Assembly: GCA_003529325.1 (NCBI GenBank)
Contig: DPVW01000180.1
Coordinates: forward strand, 1 to 8,334
DNA length: 8,334 nucleotides
Source of the DNA: Candidatus Latescibacterota bacterium
GTDB taxonomy: Bacteria > Latescibacterota > UBA2968 > UBA8231
Direction: 5' to 3'
Position numbers and translations under genes: made by a program. Positions 1 through 7,699 of the stretch are shown in pieces (position 1 is the stretch's first letter; the number at the start of each line of letters is the position of its first letter). The notes under the pieces are model-generated. The model saw nothing but the letters and a program-made list of their open reading frames with translations. It had not been told where the DNA came from and searched no databases.

Positions 1-274
1 CGGAGCCGGTGAAGATTTCATCCGGGCGAGGTTCACCCTCGATCATGTGATCCTTGTCAGTACGGATCAGACGACTCCGAGTCTGCTCCAGCATCGTCGA
101 AAACTTGCTCAGCTTGGGCGCCTCGAGCATCACGATGCGGCGCCGTTTGTATGGCCCACCCTCATCGGTACGGGTCGTATCGACGTTGGCGATGTTGCTG
201 GCGATAGATGTCATCTTGCGCCGTTGAGCGCTAAGGCCAGTGGTGCTGATGTCGAGTGTGTCGAAGATTTGCAT
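1..274 (-). CDS. flgC: Flagellar basal-body rod protein FlgC (N-terminal part, cut by window edge)
   Basis: FlgC is one of the proximal-rod proteins, exported by the flagellar type III apparatus to build the shaft crossing the periplasm. The visible 91 residues begin [20 protein letters not shown] and continue with [15 protein letters not shown] and GGPYKRR. These are the FlgC/rod N-terminal helix signature (LDIS..GLSAQR, ASNIAN) followed by the FlgC-specific TTRT..GGPY segment. The ATG at 274 is supported by GAGAGG at 280-285, 5 bases upstream. It lies 24 bases downstream of the flgB stop, so the two genes are surely one operon. About 30 residues follow GGPYKRR before the window edge without reaching the usual GV-V motif, so this part is longer than in E. 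coli FlgC. Bacillus-type FlgC also has a longer segment here. The C-terminus lies outside the window. Confidence 0.95.
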   Translation of the reverse strand, partial: MQIFDTLDISTTGLSAQRRKMTSIASNIANVDTTRTDEGGPYKRRRIVMLEAPKLSKFSTMLEQTRSRLIRTDKDHMIEGEPRPDEIFTGS

Positions 275-298
275 ATTGTCCTCTCGCGGTCCTAGCGG

Positions 299-712
299 TT
301 ATCCCGTGCGGCCGGTGATCGGCTTGCGTAGACCGTCGAATCCACACGACAGCAGGCGAGCACCGACGTTGAAGTGCAGGTGATTCTCGGCGAGGTCGGT
401 CATTTCTTTGTCGATATCGACATTGTTGAGGTCCGTGTCGTTGAGGCCGGTTTCCGGTTCGTAGACCTCCGGAGCACCTATCGGCTTGGGCACCGGCATG
501 TGGCGCGGATCGGTCAGGGTACCTTCCACCGCCGGTTTCTCGACGAAGGAGTTGAGATATTCCTGAAATCGCAGGTCCTGCTTGCGGTATCCCGCGGTGG
601 CGACATTGGCAATGTTGTTCGCGATCACACGCTGCCGCAGCTGCGTCACGTCGAGGACGGCATTCAGGGCTGGGATCTTCGTCTTGTTGAAGATGACTTT
701 GTGCAGAAACAT
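299..712 (-). CDS. flgB: Flagellar basal-body rod protein FlgB
   Basis: FlgB is the most membrane-proximal rod subunit of the flagellar basal body. The 137-residue product matches the usual length of about 130-140. It starts MFLHKVIFNKTKIPALNAVL and has the rod signature RVIANNIANVATAGYRKQDL near residues 27-46. The C-terminus carries NNVDIDKEMTDLAEN, then a helix ending LLSCGFDGLRKPITGR, as in other FlgB proteins. The reading frame stays open upstream to 853, but the family start corresponds to the ATG at 712. A GGAG lies 11 bases upstream of it, a rather long spacing. The longer start would also place the sigma-54 promoter at 804-820 inside the gene. The stop is TAA, 24 bases before flgC. 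Confidence 0.95.
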   Translation of the reverse strand: MFLHKVIFNKTKIPALNAVLDVTQLRQRVIANNIANVATAGYRKQDLRFQEYLNSFVEKPAVEGTLTDPRHMPVPKPIGAPEVYEPETGLNDTDLNNVDIDKEMTDLAENHLHFNVGARLLSCGFDGLRKPITGRTG

Positions 713-973
713 GAGTGTGTGATCTCCGTCCTCTGTAGGGTATCGCTCGAGGTCCACGCCCGCACAGAGGGTGTGGTTCGAGCCTGGTCCTTCCATGGCA
801 TGGTAGCAATTCTTATGCCATTTCTTGACTGCAACGACCACAAACAGCTGCAAAACAGTGAGTTACACAGATGTTTCTAATTGAAGAGAGCGCCGACAGT
901 CAACACAGAGAATCGGCGGCGGGGAACTTTGTCCCGAGGGCTGGGTAGGGTCGGAAAGAGTTGCCGGAACGGG
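713..973. other. Intergenic region between the polysaccharide operon and flgB
   Basis: This 261-base gap contains the sigma-54 promoter at 804-820 and the flgB leader. I see no reading frame with recognisable protein features. No convincing intrinsic terminator for the upstream glycosyltransferase gene is visible: the best hairpin (891-896 with 913-918) is short, has a 16-base loop and lacks a T-run. Read-through from the polysaccharide operon into flgB is therefore possible, unless termination is Rho-dependent. Confidence 0.6.
804..820 (-). promoter_or_regulatory. Sigma-54 (RpoN) -24/-12 promoter of flgB
   Basis: On the minus strand the sequence reads TGGCATAAGAATTGCTA. It contains GG and GC separated by exactly 10 bases, with TGGCA at -24 and TTGCT at -12, matching the sigma-54 consensus TGGCAC-N5-TTGCW at all but one base. 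Transcription would start near 790-795, giving a flgB leader of about 80 bases. RpoN-dependent flgB promoters are known from Pseudomonas and Vibrio, where they need an enhancer-binding activator of the FleQ, FleR or FlrC type. No activator site could be assigned confidently here. Confidence 0.8.
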
Positions 974-1948
974 TTAGTCGATCCGGGCCGAGATCCTTGG
1001 TGTGCGACCACCCCGTTGGTGCATGCTGGCGAGCATGTCGCCCAACAGACCCGTGGAGAAGAATTGGATGCCCACAATGATGAGCAGAACGGACAACATC
1101 AACAGCGGATGCCGGTTCTGGATATTCCCCGTTTGGCCCCAGAGGTAGGTGATGTAGACGCCGATGGCACTGCCCGCCATCGTGCTCAGCAGGCCGAGGC
1201 TACCGAATACGTGCATAGGCGTCGTCATGAAGCGCACGACGAAAGTGACCGACAGCAGGTCGAGGAACCCGTTGAGCAGTCGTCTGGCGCCGAACTTCGA
1301 CACGCCAAACTGGCGTGCGTGGTGGGTGACGGGGATCTCCGTCACGCGATACCCCGCCCAGTGTGCCATGGCGGGCAGGAAGCGATACAATTCTCCGTAC
1401 AGATATGGCAGGGCGTCCTCCGCTACCTCGCGGCGATAGACCTTGAGGCCGCAGTTGAAATCGTGCAGACGGATGCCGGACACGGCGGAGGTCACCAGGT
1501 TGAAGAGTTTCGAGGGTGCAGTCTTCGAAATCGGGTCGTGGCGCTTCTTTTTCCAACCCGAGACCAGATCGTTGTCGTCAGACAGTGCCGCCAGCAGGTT
1601 CGGGATTTCAGCGGGATCATCCTGTAGGTCGGCGTCCATGGTCACGATCAACTCACCTCGAGCCTCACGGAAACCCGTCGCCAGGGCCGCCGCCTTGTGA
1701 TTATTGCGCCGGAAACGCACGGCCCGGACCCAGTCGTACTTCGACGCCAGTTGCTCGATAACCGCATACGAGCCATCACTGCTGCCGTCGTCGATAAAGA
1801 TCACTTCCGCTGGTCGTTCAAGAGCACGCAAGACGACGTCGATCTGTTCGCACAGAGGTGGCAGGCTCTCCTCCTCATTGAACAACGGCACGACGATGGA
1901 CAGATACATGTCGTTGTGAGGTCCGGTGGAGTTGCTTGCGTCGCTCAT
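974..1948 (-). CDS. Family 2 glycosyltransferase, polyprenyl-phosphate-sugar synthase (DPM1/GtrB-like)
   Basis: The 324-residue protein probably transfers a sugar from a nucleotide donor to polyprenyl phosphate on the cytoplasmic side of the inner membrane, making a lipid-linked donor for periplasmic glycosylation. The GT-A domain occupies roughly residues 14-240. It has SIVVPLFNEEESL (17-29), IDDGSSDGS (52-60), the DXD-type MDADLQDDP (104-112), DFNCGLKVYR (163-172) and GVSKFG (215-220), all typical of the DPM1/GtrB/ArnC group. Two hydrophobic helices follow (about 243-269 and 281-303), with a basic tail. The chosen ATG overlaps the stop of the upstream ligase gene as ATGA (1945-1948), with GGAAAGGG just upstream, suggesting translational coupling. 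M14 is an alternative start. The sugar cannot be inferred from sequence. Confidence 0.9.
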   Translation of the reverse strand: MSDASNSTGPHNDMYLSIVVPLFNEEESLPPLCEQIDVVLRALERPAEVIFIDDGSSDGSYAVIEQLASKYDWVRAVRFRRNNHKAAALATGFREARGELIVTMDADLQDDPAEIPNLLAALSDDNDLVSGWKKKRHDPISKTAPSKLFNLVTSAVSGIRLHDFNCGLKVYRREVAEDALPYLYGELYRFLPAMAHWAGYRVTEIPVTHHARQFGVSKFGARRLLNGFLDLLSVTFVVRFMTTPMHVFGSLGLLSTMAGSAIGVYITYLWGQTGNIQNRHPLLMLSVLLIIVGIQFFSTGLLGDMLASMHQRGGRTPRISARID

Positions 1949-4236
1949 GGTCCCTTTCCGCCAGATGCGGCAGCGCCCTCGTCGGGGCGGGTCGTCGTGT
2001 TGAGTCTCTCCAACTGCAGAATGAGTTGCTCCCATCTTGGGTCATCGGGCTGCAATTTGCGCGCCACACCCGCCTCGACGAGGGCCTCGCGATAACGCCG
2101 CTGCGCGACGAGGGCCTGGCCGAGGTTGCCATGCCATGCCGCCCGATCCGGCTCGAGATCCAGGGCCCGTCTCAGGTTGGCCTCCCCTTCGACGGGCTGC
2201 CCCGCCTTGATCTGCAGGGCCCCGAGGTTGCCGATGATCGCCGCGTCGCGTGGCGCCGTGTGTGCCGTCTGCGCCAACACGGCAAGAGCCGTATCTGCAT
2301 GCCCGGCGGCAAGATGATCCAGCGCCAGGTCGAGCAGCAGTCCTGGCTCCCCGCGCAATGAGACGGCTTGCCGCCGCACCGCGATCGCTGCCACAGGTTG
2401 TGACGACTGACGGAGAGCGTCGGCGAGTAGCACGTAATTTTCCGGCGTCAACGTATCGATATCGATGGCGTGCCGCAGAGGCAACACGGCCCGCGCCCCC
2501 TCCTGCCTGGCAAGTAACGCCCGCGCCAACAGACGGACCGCGCCCGGGTTGTTGTCGTGTAGCTCCAGGCTCCGGGACAGCGCCTGCACTGCTTCACCAT
2601 ACTGCTTCATGCCGAGCGCCACTTGCCCGAGCCCATGGTGGTATGAAAACTCATGTTCGCGCCAGTCTGTGGCCTGCCGCAGGGCGAGGATGGCGCGATT
2701 CCCATGGCCCTCAGCCAGGTGCTGTCGACTGCGAAGATAATAGACATCCCCCATCAACATGCACAGACCCTGATACGCGCCGGTGATGGTGATGCCCGCC
2801 AGCAGCGCGAGAAAGATGATGCGGCGCCAGGTGCCGGCCAGTTGGATCAGCCGCCCGTGGAGGGCGTCCCTGTCCATCGCGCCAGCGACGAGAGCACAAA
2901 GTACCCACACATGGGTGCCAGAAACGGGATCGCGCAGGTTGAAGCTGAAAAAAGCGTGCACAGTCACCGCCACCAACCCACCCAGACCACCAAGGGCAAG
3001 GGATCGGTCCGTCGCGCACGTGTTATCCTCGGTTGGGCGCCTGGACAGCCGCCAGGCCACCCGCAGAGCCACCGCCAGGAGCGCTATCAGCATCACGACT
3101 CCAGCGATGCCCGTCTCAGCCCAAACCTCCAGAAATTCATTGTGGGCATGATAGGGCTGATTGCCCCGCCGTCCCATCAACTCACGCCATTGCCGTTGCG
3201 CCGTCGTCGACCGGTAAGCGGGCAACTCGAGGCCGTAATGCCCGGGACCGACGCCCAACCAAGTATGGGCTTGTACGAGTTGCAGACCATCACGCCAGAT
3301 CAGCAGACGCATGGCACGCGAAAAATTTGCCCCATCGAAGGTGCTCATCACCTTGGTCCACGAGCTGTCGACGAGCTCCTCAACGACATCCGCCGCCGTG
3401 CCACCGCCAGCGACAGGTACTGATTCCAGGACAAACCCGGCGACGGGGCTCAACAGACCCGCCGTAAGAATGGCCAGCAACAGCCGCCGGCCCCAATCGG
3501 CAGGACGTGGCGCCGCCCAGAACATGACCAGCAGCGCCACCCCGACGCCGAGCCAACCACCACGACTGCCAGCCAGTACAAGCAGAATCGCCCCACAGCC
3601 CAGGACAGAGGCGGCGGCAAGCCGCACCGGCAGCGACCATACGGGTCGGGACCAGCCACCGTAAAGGGTGATGGCGAAGGCCAGTGGCAGGACGACCTCG
3701 AGATAGTGGGCAACAAAGTTCGTGTTGCCGAGAGAAGACAGCGGGGTGCCTTGATAGACAGCGGGTAACGACATGAGGTCGTACCCGAGAACCTGCAGAA
3801 GACCGATCGCACTGACCACGGCACAAAGACTGAGCAGAACCAGCACCAGGCGCCGCATCCGCCCATGATCTCGGGACAGATCGGCGACGACGACGAATAA
3901 CAACAGCCACTGCGCCCAGGCCAACCATTCTTCCCAGGCCAGCATGACATTGCGGGCACCGATCGCCGCCACACCGGCGATCAGAATGAAGCCCAGGAAG
4001 GGCAACAGGATAGGAGAGCGTGGCCATGAGATCGGCCCCCAGATACCACGTGCCAGACCCCACAACAGCACGGCGGCGCCTCCGAAGAGATGAAAGAGCG
4101 CGGTCTTGCCGAGGTAATTGTCTGCCAGACTTGGCGAGTACAACAGCGTCACGGCGATGACCATCCCGACGATGGTCGCCTCCGACGCGGCGAGAAGCAC
4201 CATCGAGATTCGCCGACGATGGACGGAGAGGCTCAT
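1945..4236 (-). CDS. O-antigen ligase/polymerase family protein (Wzy_C) with C-terminal TPR region
   Basis: The 763-residue inner-membrane protein belongs to the O-antigen ligase/Wzy_C family, which moves lipid-linked glycans onto lipid A core, onto protein, or onto a growing chain in the periplasm. Residues 10-490 hold many hydrophobic segments. Diagnostic motifs are SLGNTNFVAHYLE (167-180), LAGSRGGWLG (221-230) and, in the large loop, YHAHNEFLEVWAETG (362-376), whose conserved His lies in the catalytic region of WaaL-like enzymes. Residues about 527-740 form roughly six TPR-like repeats rich in A/L/G, with DLEPD and LQPDD turns. Such tails occur in many Wzy_C proteins of exopolysaccharide clusters. 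The ATG has a strong site, GGAGGG (4243-4248), 6 bases upstream, and overlaps the previous stop as ATGA (4233-4236). Ligase, polymerase and protein-glycosylating activities cannot be told apart here. Confidence 0.9.
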   Translation of the reverse strand: MSLSVHRRRISMVLLAASEATIVGMVIAVTLLYSPSLADNYLGKTALFHLFGGAAVLLWGLARGIWGPISWPRSPILLPFLGFILIAGVAAIGARNVMLAWEEWLAWAQWLLLFVVVADLSRDHGRMRRLVLVLLSLCAVVSAIGLLQVLGYDLMSLPAVYQGTPLSSLGNTNFVAHYLEVVLPLAFAITLYGGWSRPVWSLPVRLAAASVLGCGAILLVLAGSRGGWLGVGVALLVMFWAAPRPADWGRRLLLAILTAGLLSPVAGFVLESVPVAGGGTAADVVEELVDSSWTKVMSTFDGANFSRAMRLLIWRDGLQLVQAHTWLGVGPGHYGLELPAYRSTTAQRQWRELMGRRGNQPYHAHNEFLEVWAETGIAGVVMLIALLAVALRVAWRLSRRPTEDNTCATDRSLALGGLGGLVAVTVHAFFSFNLRDPVSGTHVWVLCALVAGAMDRDALHGRLIQLAGTWRRIIFLALLAGITITGAYQGLCMLMGDVYYLRSRQHLAEGHGNRAILALRQATDWREHEFSYHHGLGQVALGMKQYGEAVQALSRSLELHDNNPGAVRLLARALLARQEGARAVLPLRHAIDIDTLTPENYVLLADALRQSSQPVAAIAVRRQAVSLRGEPGLLLDLALDHLAAGHADTALAVLAQTAHTAPRDAAIIGNLGALQIKAGQPVEGEANLRRALDLEPDRAAWHGNLGQALVAQRRYREALVEAGVARKLQPDDPRWEQLILQLERLNTTTRPDEGAAASGGKGP

Positions 4237-6704
4237 CGGTAGCCCTCCGCGGATGTTCGTGCCAGTGCCGTGAGGGCGAGTCCCAGAGAACCTGCAGCCA
4301 CGTTCAGGGCTGCGTCCTTGAGTTCAAAGAAACGCTGCGGCAGCAGCCACTGAATCGTCTCGTCGCCGAAGCCGATGACGGAAGTCAGTGCCAGGGCCCA
4401 GACGTAGGCGGGCACAGTCGACCGATCAATACAGAGGGCCCGATGCAGCAAGAAGGCCATCAGGCCGTACTCCAGCAGATGCAGTCGTTCAGCGGGAAAT
4501 GTCCCGAAGACAGCCAGCAACCATGCGTAGAGCCCAAGCACGAAGGCGAGTGGTACCAGGCGTAGCATCGCCCCGTCCACACGAGCCTGGCGCCAGGCCT
4601 TGACGGCCAGGGCCAGGACCAGTCCACCGACGACGAGGGTTCCCAGATGGCCGATGGCCTCGTCCCCGGTGTGCTCCCGTAGCCGTCTCCAGACATCGGG
4701 AAAGACGGGTACGGTTGCGTACACGATGGCGACGTAGGCCACCGCCAGAGCCCAGGCACGGATTCGATGTTCACCAAAGCGCTGCAGACGGGGCCACACG
4801 AGCGCACCGGCGATGGCGAGCAACAAAGCCCATGCAGTGGCATCGGCGGCGGAGATCTGCACCAACAGCAGACCGAGATCGACAAGTCCCAGCATCAGCC
4901 CCTTGGCGAGGTCGATCAACTCGGTACCGGTCTGCAAAATCGTTGCATGCAGCAGGACAAAGCTGCCCAAAAGTGACCAACCCCCCGCGTCGGATGACGC
5001 CAGGTCGAAGATCACCCAGTCGCTGGCAGCACTCGGCTGATTGCGTGGGTAGACACGAAAGCGCCAGGGGTTGTACAACACGAGGGAATTCCAGAAGTCG
5101 GCGTGAAAGGGACCATACGAAGGCTGATTTGTCTCGACCTCGAGCAGACCATCGAGATAATATGCCCCACGGCCGATCTCGTATTCGATCGTGTAGGCAC
5201 TGGCCGCACCGCCACTCCACTGCAACTTGATCGTCTGTCCGGCGCCGATGTATCCAAAGGTGTCGCCATCGGTTGGAAAGATGATCTGAGTGCGTGAGTC
5301 GGTGCCATTGCCCGCCGGTTCGTCCGCCGATGCCAAGTCGGGAACACGCACGCGCGGATTGGCCTCGGCCCAGGCGACAAGCATTGTCAGCAGGCTGTCG
5401 GCGATCTGTGGATGCGCTTGTGCCACGTCCTGTTCATCGACCGAACCGAGGTCCGCCAGATCGTACAGCTCTGTCGTCTCCGCCGGGGTCTGCCATATCA
5501 GCTTCCAACGCTCGGTCCGTAGCGCCCGAGTGCGTGAGGCATACTGTTCCAGATTCGCCGTGTAGCCACCACCCGATGTCTCCAGATAGACCGGCCGAGA
5601 TGGCAGAGAATGACCCTCGAAGAGAGGGCGCAACGAGCGTCCCTGTGCGCCTTTCGGGATTGGCACCCCCGCCAAGTCCAACAACGTTGGCATCACATCG
5701 ATGGCCTGAACCATGTCCTCGACGATGAGTCCCTCGGGGAGCCGCCCGGGTGCCCAGAAAATCAGCGGGATCCGGATCACCTCTTCTGCCAGGCGACCCT
5801 CTTTGTAGGTGGACACATGGCCGATCAAGCCATGTTCAAGCAACTCCTCCCCATGGTCAGCTGAAATGACGATGATCGTGTTCTTCTCCAGCCCCTGCTC
5901 ACGCAGGATTCGCCGCAGACGACCGAAGAGATTGTCGTCCATGCGCCGGACCTCACCGTCGTACAGAGCCGAGATCCAGCCCTGGTCCCAGGGGGCGAAA
6001 TCGAGCGTGCCCCGGGGCAACATCACCTCCCGTTTCACGAGATTCACCTTCTCGTTCGCCAAAAAACGACGCACCCAGGAGAACGGATTCCAAGGGTGAC
6101 CGAAGGCCTGGATGAAGGGTTCTTCGTAGGCCTTCCCGGGAGCGTATGGCTGGTGCAGATCGCGATAGTGGTAGTAGAGGAAGAACGGCTTGTCACTCGC
6201 CGCCGCCTCCTGCTGCAACCAGCGGAACAGAATCTCGTCTCCCTCGCGTATGTACTGGCTACGCGATGCCCAGGGCTCCAGCCCGAAATGATCGAAGTTG
6301 GGGATGTCGGTGAGGAAAAATATATCCGGTGCCTGATAACCGACCTGGCGCAGGGCTTCGGCGAGAGTGGTCACCGACGGATCCATGCTGCGCCCCCGGA
6401 CATCGACACCATGTGCCGGCGCATAGAGAGAGGTATGGATCGACACCAGTCCGGGTGCCGTCCATCCCGAGGTGGTGAAAGCTTTCTTGAAGAACACCCC
6501 TGCCGCACTCAAGCTGTCCAGATTCGGACTGGTCTCGTAGGCATACCCATCGTAGCCGATGTGATCGGCGCGAAATGTGTCGGCCGTGATCAGCAGAATA
6601 TTTGGCCGCCTTTCGACAGGTGGAATCTCTGCCGCACTGGCGAGGCCTGCACTGAGAAGAAGGCAGACGAACAGCGGTCGTGCGCGTCCTTGACTTCTAC
6701 CCAC
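4233..6704 (-). CDS. Exported sulfatase/alkaline-phosphatase-superfamily protein fused to a VanZ-like membrane domain
   Basis: The 823-residue protein starts at GTG 6704. This start gives a signal peptide (basic GRSQGRARP, hydrophobic core, ASA-A near 22-25). The frame stays open upstream to 6971 but there overlaps the preceding gene and lacks family features. Residues 33-455 are a sulfatase-superfamily domain: PNILLITADTFRADH (D42, metal site), SGWTAPG (T82 where the nucleophile is expected), SADHGEE (D283, H284) and GHVSTYKEG (H296). True sulfatases have Cys or Ser in C/SxPxR, whereas this has TAPGL. Thr nucleophiles occur in phosphoethanolamine and phosphoglycerol transferases of the superfamily. 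Residues 470-570 look like a beta-sandwich. Residues 575-815 carry about eight hydrophobic segments. The last 90 resemble VanZ: LHLLEYGLMAFLLHR, GDETIQWLLPQR and LKDAALNVAAGSLG. The catalytic domain should face the periplasm. It overlaps the preceding gene by 8 bases and the next by 4. Its substrate is unknown; a glycan or lipid modification is inferred from the neighbours. Confidence 0.85.
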   Translation of the reverse strand: MGRSQGRARPLFVCLLLSAGLASAAEIPPVERRPNILLITADTFRADHIGYDGYAYETSPNLDSLSAAGVFFKKAFTTSGWTAPGLVSIHTSLYAPAHGVDVRGRSMDPSVTTLAEALRQVGYQAPDIFFLTDIPNFDHFGLEPWASRSQYIREGDEILFRWLQQEAAASDKPFFLYYHYRDLHQPYAPGKAYEEPFIQAFGHPWNPFSWVRRFLANEKVNLVKREVMLPRGTLDFAPWDQGWISALYDGEVRRMDDNLFGRLRRILREQGLEKNTIIVISADHGEELLEHGLIGHVSTYKEGRLAEEVIRIPLIFWAPGRLPEGLIVEDMVQAIDVMPTLLDLAGVPIPKGAQGRSLRPLFEGHSLPSRPVYLETSGGGYTANLEQYASRTRALRTERWKLIWQTPAETTELYDLADLGSVDEQDVAQAHPQIADSLLTMLVAWAEANPRVRVPDLASADEPAGNGTDSRTQIIFPTDGDTFGYIGAGQTIKLQWSGGAASAYTIEYEIGRGAYYLDGLLEVETNQPSYGPFHADFWNSLVLYNPWRFRVYPRNQPSAASDWVIFDLASSDAGGWSLLGSFVLLHATILQTGTELIDLAKGLMLGLVDLGLLLVQISAADATAWALLLAIAGALVWPRLQRFGEHRIRAWALAVAYVAIVYATVPVFPDVWRRLREHTGDEAIGHLGTLVVGGLVLALAVKAWRQARVDGAMLRLVPLAFVLGLYAWLLAVFGTFPAERLHLLEYGLMAFLLHRALCIDRSTVPAYVWALALTSVIGFGDETIQWLLPQRFFELKDAALNVAAGSLGLALTALARTSAEGYR

Positions 6705-7695
6705 GCGATCGGCGCTCTTTCCACCACAATCCGGCACCCATGCCAAGCACCGCCATCGCCATACAGACCCCGGACAGAATATGTTGACCGCTGAGCTCGA
6801 AGAGAGCGGCGCAAGAGAAGGAAGCCGAAATGACGAGAGCCGCCCCATCAACCTGCAGCTGGCTCCACCCGGACTGAACCAGCTGTTGATAAAGATGCTG
6901 GTTGTGAGCCTGCAGGACATTTTCACGCCGCAGCAACCGACGGAAAATCGTATAACTCGTATCGATGGCATATCCTGCTAGGGGCAGAGCTGACAACCAC
7001 AACGATACGCCGTGTGCCGCAGCGGTGAGGGTGACTGTACCCAGTAGAAATCCCAGACTCAGAGAACCCACGTCCGCCATGAAGATGCGCGCCGGCGGCG
7101 CATTGAAAAGCAGAAAGCAGAGACAGGCGGGGATCATGACGACGGGAAGAACTGCAATTGGACTTGCCGTCATGACCAACACCAGCGACAATCCCAGACT
7201 CATGACCGTCGCCTGTGACGTCGTGAGTCCGTCGATCCCGTCCATGAAATTGAACATGTTCATCAGCCACAAAAGCCACACGATGGTGAGCACCGCCGTC
7301 GCCGGTCCTGATGCCAGCACCCAGTCCTGGGTCAGTTGTATCGGCATCGACGGAGCGAGGCCGACCCAAGTACCGGATGCCGCCAACTGCAACAGCAGTT
7401 TGCGTCCTACCCGCATGGGGCGGCCGAGATCATCGACGACGGACACGAGCAGGACGCACAGAGTCAGCAGCAATGGCCACAGCCACGTTCCCGGCACGTC
7501 CGTCGTCAGCAGACCAGCGGCGATCCCCGCACTGATGGCGATGCCTCCCAGCGTCGGCGTCGGCGTCGAGTGCGCACTGCGCTCGTTGGGAACATCCATG
7601 ATACGCCAGTATTTGGACGCCTGTAACACCCCCATGGTGACGATGGCGGTGACACCGAATGTGAGGCCAACAGCCAGGGCGTTGATATCGTTCAC
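6697..7695 (-). CDS. Undecaprenyl-phosphate sugar-phosphate transferase, WecA/WbpL-like (glycosyltransferase family 4)
   Basis: This polytopic enzyme should transfer a HexNAc-1-phosphate from a UDP-sugar to undecaprenyl phosphate at the inner membrane, the first step of O-antigen or exopolysaccharide assembly. Family motifs are present in order in the 332-residue product: PNERSAHSTPTPTLGG (36-51), VVDDLG (86-91, the Asp pair), NMFNFMDGIDGLT (146-158), RIFMADVGSLSLGFLLG (203-219) and the cytosolic AHNQHLYQQLVQSGWS (263-278), which resembles WbpL more than MraY. About ten hydrophobic segments are visible. The GTG at 7695 is chosen because GGGGAG (7704-7709) lies 8 bases upstream and the next residues lead straight into the first membrane helix. 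The frame is open further upstream, but that stretch overlaps the epimerase remnant. The gap to the epimerase stop is 4 bases. The sugar is probably an N-acetylated 6-deoxyhexose if the WbpL analogy holds. Confidence 0.9.
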   Translation of the reverse strand: MNDINALAVGLTFGVTAIVTMGVLQASKYWRIMDVPNERSAHSTPTPTLGGIAISAGIAAGLLTTDVPGTWLWPLLLTLCVLLVSVVDDLGRPMRVGRKLLLQLAASGTWVGLAPSMPIQLTQDWVLASGPATAVLTIVWLLWLMNMFNFMDGIDGLTTSQATVMSLGLSLVLVMTASPIAVLPVVMIPACLCFLLFNAPPARIFMADVGSLSLGFLLGTVTLTAAAHGVSLWLSALPLAGYAIDTSYTIFRRLLRRENVLQAHNQHLYQQLVQSGWSQLQVDGAALVISASFSCAALFELSGQHILSGVCMAMAVLGMGAGLWWKERRSRG

Positions 7696-7699
7696 TTCG

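Noticed and set aside
713..853. Longer FlgB start at 853
   Set aside because: The extension is absent from FlgB proteins, the family N-terminus fits the ATG at 712, and the sigma-54 promoter lies within the extension.
891..918. Intrinsic terminator after the glycosyltransferase gene
   Set aside because: The stem is only 6 bp with a 16-base loop and is followed by CTCTCTTC rather than a T-run.
881..1627. Long plus-strand open frame (248 aa), antisense to the glycosyltransferase
   Set aside because: It lies opposite a gene with clear family motifs, its translation is low-complexity in Arg/Gln/His, and it has no recognisable domain: a shadow in GC-rich DNA. The same holds for the plus-strand frames at 2653-3423, 6096-6794 and 6965-7843.
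6705..6971. Upstream extension of the sulfatase-like protein to an ATG at 6971
   Set aside because: The extra 89 residues overlap the C-terminus of the transferase in another frame, have no family similarity, and would bury the signal peptide that begins at GTG 6704.
7550..7568. Short tandem repeat (cgtcgg units) in the transferase gene as a phase-variable tract
   Set aside because: It encodes the conserved STPTPTLGG motif of the family; only about three 6-base units are present, too few to suggest slippage control.
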